Shown: positions 5,321 to 10,072 of the stretch, one piece after another
Position numbering within the stretch: the stretch's first letter is position 1
Layout: each line of letters opens with the position of its first letter
Assembly: GCA_947458305.1 (NCBI GenBank)
Contig: CANGZO010000075.1
Location: 1-10,072 of the forward strand
Origin: Comamonadaceae bacterium
GTDB taxonomy: Bacteria; Pseudomonadota; Gammaproteobacteria; Burkholderiales; Burkholderiaceae_C
Length of the DNA stretch: 10,072 bases
Direction: 5' to 3'
Program-made: the position numbers and the translations under genes
The notes under the pieces: generated by a model
The model's input: only the letters and a program-made list of their open reading frames with translations
Database searches by the model: none
Told to the model about the DNA's origin: nothing

Positions 5321-7030
5321 ATGCTCTCAGCCAAACAACATTTGCTCGCGGCTCTGGCCGCCGAGCTGGAAAAACTCCAAACCGGCGCGGGTGCGCGTGC
5401 GGCTTTTGAATCGCCCAAAGTCGCCGCTCACGGTGATCTGGCCTGCACCGCCGCGATGCAGCTGGCCAAAGCCCTCAAGCAAAACCCCAGGCAACTCTCC
5501 GAAACCCTGCGCAACGCCTTGTTGGCCACCCCCGCTTTTGAGCGCTGGGTCGACGCCATCGAGATCGCTGGACCCGGCTTCATCAATATCCGCTTGAAGG
5601 ACACGGCCAAGCAGGCCGTGGTGCACGAAGTGCTGCAAGCGGCCGAATGTTTTGGCGAGCAAGCCGCACAACCCAACAAAGTGCTGGTCGAGTTCGTCTC
5701 GGCCAACCCCACAGGTCCTTTGCATGTGGGCCACGGCCGCCAAGCGGCTTTGGGCGACGCGATTTGCAACCTGCTCTCCACACAAGGCCAGCAGGTCTAC
5801 CGCGAGTTTTATTACAACGATGCCGGCGTGCAGATCGGCACGCTGGCCAAGAGCACACACATGCGGGCCCAAGGCATCAAGCCCGGCGATGCCACCTGGC
5901 CCACAGACCCCGATAACCCCGACAGCAAAGCCTTCTACAACGGCGACTACATCCAGGACATCGCCACCGATTTTCTGGCGGGCAAAACCGTGCAGTCCGA
6001 CGACCGCAGCTGCACCGCCAGCGGCGATGTGAACGACGTGGACGGCATGCGCGAGTTCGCAGTGGCCTATTTGCGCCGCGAGCAAGACCTGGACCTCAAA
6101 GCCTTTGACGTGCGCTTTGACAACTATTACCTGGAGTCCAGCCTATACACCAGCGGCAAGGTCGATGCCGCCGTGCAAAAACTCAAGGATGCCGGCAAGA
6201 CCTACGAGCAAGACGGCGCCCTGTGGCTCAAGTCCACCGATTACGGCGACGACAAAGACCGCGTCATGCGCAAAGGCGACGGCACCTACACCTACTTTGT
6301 GCCCGATGTGGCGTACCACATCGCCAAGTGGGAGCGCGGCTTCAGCCGTGTCGTGAACATCCAAGGCACCGACCACCACGGCACCATTGCCCGGGTGCGT
6401 GCGGGCTTGCAAGCGGCCAATGTCGGCATCCCCGAAGGCTACCCCGACTACGTGCTGCACACCATGGTGCGCGTGATGCGGGGTGGCGAAGAGGTCAAGA
6501 TCTCCAAGCGTGCGGGCAGCTACGTCACTTTGCGCGACCTGATCGAGTGGACCAGCAAAGACGCGGTGCGTTTCTTCCTGCTCTCGCGCAAGCCCGACAC
6601 CGAATACATCTTCGACATCGACCTGGCGCTGGCCCAGAACAACGACAACCCGGTGTATTACGTGCAATATGCCCACGCCCGCATCTGCTCGGTGCTGGCC
6701 GCCTGGAAAGAAAAAGACGGCGGCGACACCGCCAGCCTGACACACGCCGACCTGTCCCCGCTGCAGAGCCCACAGGCCCATGCGCTGATGTTGGCACTGG
6801 CCAAGTACCCCGAGATGCTGACATCGGCCGCGACCGACTTCGCGCCGCACGACGTGACCTTTTATTTGCGCGACCTGGCCTCGCTGTACCACAGCTACTA
6901 CGACGCCGAACGCATTTTGATCGACGACGAAGTGGTCAAAAAAGCGCGCTTGGCCCTGGTGGCGGCCACTGCACAGGTGCTGCGCAATGGCCTCAAAGTG
7001 TTGGGCGTGTCGGCCCCGCAAAAAATGTGA
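5321..7030 (+). CDS. argS: Arginyl-tRNA synthetase
   Basis: A 569-residue class I aminoacyl-tRNA synthetase that attaches arginine to tRNA-Arg in the cytoplasm; essential. The Arg-specific N-terminal domain covers about 1-110. The HIGH-type motif is SANPTGPLHVGHGR (HVGH at 135-138), and the second signature appears as KISKR at 393-397 after MRGGEEV. The C-terminal DALR anticodon-binding domain starts near YYVQYAHARI and ends in the family-typical LKVLGVSAPQKM. The ATG at 5321 gives the usual N-terminus (MLSAKQHLLAAL). An in-frame ATG at 5297 would add eight residues, has no better ribosome site, and would span the -10-like TAAAAT. The stop lies 11 nt before the SPOR gene, suggesting one transcript. 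Confidence 0.97.
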   Translation: MLSAKQHLLAALAAELEKLQTGAGARAAFESPKVAAHGDLACTAAMQLAKALKQNPRQLSETLRNALLATPAFERWVDAIEIAGPGFINIRLKDTAKQAVVHEVLQAAECFGEQAAQPNKVLVEFVSANPTGPLHVGHGRQAALGDAICNLLSTQGQQVYREFYYNDAGVQIGTLAKSTHMRAQGIKPGDATWPTDPDNPDSKAFYNGDYIQDIATDFLAGKTVQSDDRSCTASGDVNDVDGMREFAVAYLRREQDLDLKAFDVRFDNYYLESSLYTSGKVDAAVQKLKDAGKTYEQDGALWLKSTDYGDDKDRVMRKGDGTYTYFVPDVAYHIAKWERGFSRVVNIQGTDHHGTIARVRAGLQAANVGIPEGYPDYVLHTMVRVMRGGEEVKISKRAGSYVTLRDLIEWTSKDAVRFFLLSRKPDTEYIFDIDLALAQNNDNPVYYVQYAHARICSVLAAWKEKDGGDTASLTHADLSPLQSPQAHALMLALAKYPEMLTSAATDFAPHDVTFYLRDLASLYHSYYDAERILIDDEVVKKARLALVAATAQVLRNGLKVLGVSAPQKM

Positions 7031-7041
7031 ATGGACGCGTC

Positions 7042-7668
7042 ATGAATTTGAAAAACCAACGTGGCGGCACCTTTTTAGGCTTCATCCTGGGGCTGGTATT
7101 GGGACTGGGCGTGGCCTTGGGTGTGGCCATTTATGTGACCAAAGTGCCCACGCCGTTTTCCAACAAGAACCAGCCCCGCACCAGCGCGCAGGATGTGCAG
7201 GAAACCGAAAAGAACAAGGACTGGAACCCCAACAGCGTGCTGCAACCCAAGGCCCCAGCCGAGCAGCCTGTGGCACCCAACGCCAACCAGCCCGCCGCAG
7301 ACACCCCCGCCGCTGCGGCCGATGCGGCCAAACCCGTGCCCCGCCCCGCAGTGACCGCAGACCCCCTGGGCGACCTGGCCAAAACCAAAACGGGTTTGAG
7401 CACGCCTGCAACGCCCGCTGACACCACCGACCCCTTTGACTATTTGGTCCAGGCGGGCGCTTACCGCACCAGTGCCGATGCCGACGCCCAAAAGGCCAAG
7501 CTGGCCATGCTGGGTCTGGACGCCAAAGTGTCCGAGCGCGACCAGGCAGGCCGCGTGGTGTACCGTGTCCGCATGGGGCCGTACAGCGACAAAAACGCCG
7601 CTGAACGCATCCGCACCCAACTCGAATCCAACGGCATCGAAAACACCTTGGTCCGCGTTCAGCGCTGA
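7042..7668 (+). CDS. SPOR-domain membrane-anchored protein
   Basis: A 208-residue bitopic inner-membrane protein. A short cytoplasmic N-terminus (MNLKNQRGG) is followed by one glycine-rich transmembrane helix at about 10-32. Then comes a long Pro/Ala-rich periplasmic linker (about 35-130) and a SPOR domain at about 133-208 (YLVQAGAYRT ... YRVRMGPYSDKNAAERI ... TLVRVQR). SPOR domains bind peptidoglycan stripped of stem peptides and bring proteins such as FtsN to the division septum. This one has the FtsN-like layout but no recognisable FtsN essential segment, so I leave it unnamed. It starts 11 nt after argS, with only a weak GGA upstream, and ends 30 nt before dsbA. A longer frame opening at 6223 is a shadow of argS and is not used. 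Confidence 0.9.
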   Translation: MNLKNQRGGTFLGFILGLVLGLGVALGVAIYVTKVPTPFSNKNQPRTSAQDVQETEKNKDWNPNSVLQPKAPAEQPVAPNANQPAADTPAAAADAAKPVPRPAVTADPLGDLAKTKTGLSTPATPADTTDPFDYLVQAGAYRTSADADAQKAKLAMLGLDAKVSERDQAGRVVYRVRMGPYSDKNAAERIRTQLESNGIENTLVRVQR

Positions 7669-7698
7669 ACAACTTCTTGTCACTTAAGGGAGCACACC

Positions 7699-8340
7699 AT
7701 GAAACGTCGCCTTTTCTCCACCCTCATGCTGTCTGTGACCGCTTGGCTGGGCAGCACCTCTGCTTGGGCCCAACAAGCCTTCCGTGCGGGCAAGGACTAC
7801 ATCACCCTCGAGCGCCCTGTGGCCACTGAAGCGGGCACGGGCAAGATCGAAGTGTTGGAGTTCTTTTGGTACAGTTGCCCCCACTGCAATGCATTTGAGC
7901 CCGCTTTCGAGCAATGGGCCAAAAACGCTCCCAAAGACGTGGTGGTGCGGCGCGTGCCTGTGGCTTTCCGCGAAGACTTTGTGCCCCAGCAACGCCTGTA
8001 CTACACGCTGGAGGCGATGAACCTGGTTGAGAAGATGCACATCAAGGTCTTCAACGCCATCCACGGCGAAAAACTCATGCTCAACAGCGACGCCACCGTG
8101 CAGGCATGGGCCGAGAAACAGGGTATCGACAAAGCCAAATTTGCCGAGACCTACAAGTCGTTCGGCGTGGCCGCCAAAGCCAAGCGCGCCGTGCAATTGC
8201 AAAATGACTTCAAAATCGAAGGCGTGCCCTCTTTGGGCGTGGCTGGCCGTTATTACATCGACGGCACCTTGGCGGGCAACATGGACCGCGCCCTGAAAGT
8301 GGCCGAGGCCCTGATTGCCCAGACCCGACAGGGCCGCTGA
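7699..8340 (+). CDS. dsbA: Thiol:disulfide interchange protein DsbA
   Basis: A 213-residue periplasmic oxidase that introduces disulfide bonds into exported proteins and is normally reoxidised by DsbB. A Sec signal peptide spans about 1-24 (MKRRLFSTLML ... AWA, cleavage before QQ). The thioredoxin-fold active site is CPHC at 60-63 within FFWYSCPHCNAFEP. The cis-proline loop is GVPSL with Pro177, where many DsbA proteins read GVPTL. The length is normal. The start is fixed by a strong ribosome site, AAGGGAG at 7686-7692, 6 nt before the ATG. It is preceded by the SPOR gene at 30 nt and followed by an intrinsic terminator, so it is probably the last gene of argS-SPOR-dsbA, though its strong ribosome site allows independent translation levels. 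Confidence 0.96.
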   Translation: MKRRLFSTLMLSVTAWLGSTSAWAQQAFRAGKDYITLERPVATEAGTGKIEVLEFFWYSCPHCNAFEPAFEQWAKNAPKDVVVRRVPVAFREDFVPQQRLYYTLEAMNLVEKMHIKVFNAIHGEKLMLNSDATVQAWAEKQGIDKAKFAETYKSFGVAAKAKRAVQLQNDFKIEGVPSLGVAGRYYIDGTLAGNMDRALKVAEALIAQTRQGR

Positions 8341-8351
8341 AACCCGGTTTT

Positions 8352-8374
8352 CCACAGGCGGGCCAAAGCCCGTG
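8352..8374 (+). other. GC-rich hairpin after dsbA
   Basis: CGGGC-CAAA-GCCCG (8359-8372) is a perfect 5-bp stem-loop, and CCA/TGG on either side could extend it loosely. No T-tract follows. It lies between the dsbA stop and the true terminator and may protect the transcript end or be incidental. Confidence 0.3.
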
Positions 8375-8384
8375 GCCCCCACCC

Positions 8385-8416
8385 ACCCGCAAGCAGTTGT
8401 GTCTGCGGGTTTTTTT
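8385..8416 (+). terminator. Rho-independent terminator after dsbA
   Basis: ACCCGCA (8385-8391) pairs perfectly with TGCGGGT (8404-8410) across a 12-nt loop, and the stem runs into seven consecutive T residues (8410-8416). It closes the argS-SPOR-dsbA unit and isolates it from lptA. Confidence 0.85.
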
Positions 8417-8450
8417 GGGTTGCTGACAACGGATGGAATGCCTTTTCAAC

Positions 8451-8478
8451 TTGAAGTGGCGCGACTTGCACCTACAAT
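8451..8478 (+). promoter_or_regulatory. Sigma-70-type promoter of lptA
   Basis: TTGAAG (8451-8456, four of six) and TACAAT (8473-8478, five of six) are separated by 16 nt. Transcription would begin near 8485, giving a leader of about 17 nt. The dyad CAATG-GCCG-CATTG (8475-8488) spans the end of the -10 and the start-point region. The promoter follows directly after a terminator, so lptA-lptB form a separate unit. Confidence 0.65.
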
Positions 8479-8501
8479 GGCCGCATTGCACAGCAAGATT
8501 C

Positions 8502-9128
8502 ATGCCCTCCAATACATCCACCCCTACCAGCCGTCCCATCTTGGCCTTCTTGGTGCTGTGCACCAGCCTGCTGGCTTGGCCCTGCTTGGCAGAAAAAGCC
8601 GACCGGGACAAGCCCATGCAGATCGAAGCCGACAGCATGCGGCACGATGAAGCCAAGTTGTTGACCCAATTCAACGGCAAAGTGGTGGCCACCAAGGGCA
8701 CCTTGATCTTGCGGGCTGCCCGCATGGAAGTGCAACAAGACAGCCAAGGCCGCCAAGTGGCCAAATTGTGGGCCGCCCCCTCAGAGCGCGTGTTTTTCAG
8801 GCAAAAACGCGAAGGCCTGAATGAATACACCGAGGGTGAAGCCGAAGAAGTCACCTACGACAACCAATCCGATGTGGTCACCCTGACACGCCGGTCCGAG
8901 ATGCGCATTTTGCGCGGCACAGAGGTGGCCAACCAACTGCAAGGCCACAGCATCGTGTTCAACAACATCACCGAAGTGATCACCGTGGACGGCCAGCCCA
9001 GCCAGTCTGCTGAGCGTCGGGTCCGCGCCACCTTGGTGCCTCGTGCCAAAACCCCAGACACCGCCCCGCCTGTGATGACCCCCACATTGCGCACCAGCCC
9101 GGTCACGGCGCCCAGCCAAAAGCCATGA
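8502..9128 (+). CDS. lptA: Lipopolysaccharide export protein LptA
   Basis: A 208-residue periplasmic protein that polymerises into the bridge carrying lipopolysaccharide from the inner-membrane LptBFGC complex to LptD/E in the outer membrane. A signal peptide is visible at about 1-30 (hydrophobic core ILAFLVLCTSLLAW, likely cleavage after CLA). The OstA/LptA beta-jellyroll covers about 39-165, from PMQIEADSMRHDEAKLLTQF through EGEAEEVTYDNQSDVVTL to ITVDG. The tail (about 180-208) is rich in Pro and Thr and probably disordered. The ATG at 8502 is chosen because it places the signal sequence at the N-terminus; an in-frame ATG at 8433 would add 23 residues and precede the promoter. The ribosome site is weak. 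The stop overlaps the lptB start. lptC, often just upstream in relatives, is absent here. Confidence 0.94.
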   Translation: MPSNTSTPTSRPILAFLVLCTSLLAWPCLAEKADRDKPMQIEADSMRHDEAKLLTQFNGKVVATKGTLILRAARMEVQQDSQGRQVAKLWAAPSERVFFRQKREGLNEYTEGEAEEVTYDNQSDVVTLTRRSEMRILRGTEVANQLQGHSIVFNNITEVITVDGQPSQSAERRVRATLVPRAKTPDTAPPVMTPTLRTSPVTAPSQKP

Positions 9129-9883
9129 GCCCAAGCGACCACAAAAGCCGCTTGGAAGCGCGCCACCTCCAAAAAGCCTACGGCAGCCGCAAAGTGGTGC
9201 ACGATGTGTCGGTGCAGGTGGACAAGGGCGAGGTCGTAGGCCTTCTGGGCCCCAATGGTGCGGGCAAAACCACTTCTTTTTACATGATTGTGGGCCTGGT
9301 ACGGGCCGATGGCGGGCAGATCCTGATCGACGGCGAAGACGTCACCCGCATGCCGATCCACAAGCGCTCGCGCATGGGCTTGTCGTATTTGCCGCAAGAA
9401 GCCTCCATCTTCCGCAAGCTCTCGGTGGCCGATAACGTGCGTGCGATCCTGGAGCTGCAAACCGATGCGCAAGGCCAAGCCCTGAGCAGCGCCGCGGTGG
9501 AAAAACGCCTGACCGAATTACTCAACGATTTACGGGTGGACCACCTGCGCGACTCGCCCTCGGTCGCGCTGTCGGGCGGTGAGCGCCGCCGCGTGGAGAT
9601 CGCCCGCGCCTTGGCCACCGACCCGCGTTTCATTTTGCTGGACGAGCCTTTTGCCGGCATCGATCCGATCGCTGTGATTGAGATCCAGCGCATCATCGCT
9701 TTCTTGAAGCAGCGCGGCATTGGCGTGCTGATCACCGACCACAACGTGCGCGAAACACTGGGCATTTGCGACCACGCCTACATCATCAGCGAAGGTCGCG
9801 TACTGGCCGAAGGCACGCCCGACGAGATCGTGGCCAACGCCGATGTGCGCCGGGTGTACTTGGGCGAACACTTCAGGATGTGA
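9125..9883 (+). CDS. lptB: Lipopolysaccharide export ABC transporter ATP-binding protein LptB
   Basis: A 252-residue cytoplasmic ATPase that powers extraction of lipopolysaccharide from the inner membrane with LptF and LptG. All ABC motifs are intact: Walker A GPNGAGKTT (42-50), Q-loop Gln91 in YLPQEASIF, signature LSGGERRRVEIARAL starting at 149, Walker B FILLDEPFAGIDP with Asp173-Glu174, and switch His206 in ITDHN. The C-terminus VYLGEHFRM is the usual LptB ending. Its ATG overlaps the lptA stop as ATGA, indicating translational coupling. rpoN starts 37 nt downstream, the conserved lptB-rpoN linkage of proteobacteria. The length is normal for the family. Confidence 0.97.
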   Translation: MSPSDHKSRLEARHLQKAYGSRKVVHDVSVQVDKGEVVGLLGPNGAGKTTSFYMIVGLVRADGGQILIDGEDVTRMPIHKRSRMGLSYLPQEASIFRKLSVADNVRAILELQTDAQGQALSSAAVEKRLTELLNDLRVDHLRDSPSVALSGGERRRVEIARALATDPRFILLDEPFAGIDPIAVIEIQRIIAFLKQRGIGVLITDHNVRETLGICDHAYIISEGRVLAEGTPDEIVANADVRRVYLGEHFRM

Positions 9884-9920
9884 TGCGCACCAAGCCTGTT
9901 ATCGCGTCGAAAGTGCAGCC

Positions 9921-10072
9921 ATGAAGCCCGGCCTGTCGCTTCGCATGTCCCAGCACCTGGCGCTCACGCCCCAGTTGCAACAATCGATCCGTCTGCTGCA
10001 GCTGTCCACACTGGAGCTGTCGCAAGAGGTCGACCAGATGCTGGACGACAACCCATTTCTGGAACGCGCCGA
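9921..10072 (+). CDS. rpoN: RNA polymerase sigma-54 factor, N-terminal fragment
   Basis: The first 50 codons of a gene that continues past the right edge. MKPGLSLRMSQHLALTPQL followed by QQSIRLLQLSTLELSQEV is the Gln/Leu-rich region I of sigma-54. That region contacts enhancer-binding activators and inhibits open-complex formation until ATP hydrolysis by the activator. DDNPFLER follows as in other family members. It lies 37 nt after lptB and is probably at least partly co-transcribed with it. The ribosome site is weak (GAAAG). The core-binding and DNA-binding (RpoN box) regions are outside the window. Confidence 0.95.
   Translation, partial: MKPGLSLRMSQHLALTPQLQQSIRLLQLSTLELSQEVDQMLDDNPFLERA

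Noticed and set aside
6223..7041. A possible 273-residue N-terminal extension of the SPOR protein, overlapping argS in another frame
   Set aside because: The extension is Arg/His-rich out-of-frame argS sequence. The proper start at 7042 puts a transmembrane anchor at the N-terminus as expected.
8433..8501. Extension of LptA to an ATG at 8433
   Set aside because: It would bury the signal peptide 23 residues inside the protein and begin upstream of the apparent promoter.

Overview
This window is GC-rich chromosomal DNA from a betaproteobacterium. The best fit is Burkholderiales, family Comamonadaceae (a Limnohabitans-, Rhodoferax- or Hydrogenophaga-like genome). The assignment rests on the style of the proteins (malate synthase G, ArgS, DsbA with CPHC, LptA-LptB-RpoN order) and on gene order recalled from that group. 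It was not tested by a database search. The region is mostly housekeeping and central metabolism. I saw no tRNA, rRNA, CRISPR array, insertion sequence or phage gene.

Layout. Positions 1-583 hold three small minus-strand genes read right to left: a two-helix membrane protein (583-350), a nine-cysteine CWC-family protein (337-122), and the first 39 codons of a class II glutamine amidotransferase running off the left edge. A perfect inverted repeat overlaps the Shine-Dalgarno site of the first gene. Positions 584-818 are non-coding and hold a paired REP-like palindrome (657-727) and the Rho-independent terminator of glcB (766-792). Malate synthase G (glcB, 3050-819, minus) is divergent from an HMG-CoA-lyase-type gene (mvaB, 3260-4192, plus). 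A 209-bp intergenic region separates them and carries a perfect 12-bp palindrome over the likely glcB -10. A second copy of the REP-like pair (4189-4259) follows and supplies the stop codon of mvaB. Then come a LysR-type regulator (4325-5251), argS (5321-7030), a SPOR-domain envelope protein (7042-7668) and dsbA (7699-8340), closed by a strong terminator (8385-8416). A good sigma-70 promoter (8451-8478) opens lptA-lptB, followed by the start of rpoN (sigma-54), which runs off the right edge.

How the genes relate. GlcB consumes acetyl-CoA (plus glyoxylate) and an HMG-CoA lyase produces acetyl-CoA (plus acetoacetate), so their divergent arrangement around one palindrome suggests shared carbon-flux control; this is inference. 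argS-SPOR-dsbA are tightly spaced and probably co-transcribed. lptA-lptB overlap by ATGA and encode the periplasmic bridge and cytoplasmic ATPase of lipopolysaccharide export. lptC is not next to them here.

The most unusual signals are the two nearly identical REP-like inverted pairs, which have GTAG heads like REP elements mobilised by RAYT transposases. Next is the recurrent placement of a -10-like hexamer 6-8 nt before the start codons of mvaB, the LysR gene and argS, which suggests leaderless mRNAs. Nothing here amounts to a clearly new multi-gene system.
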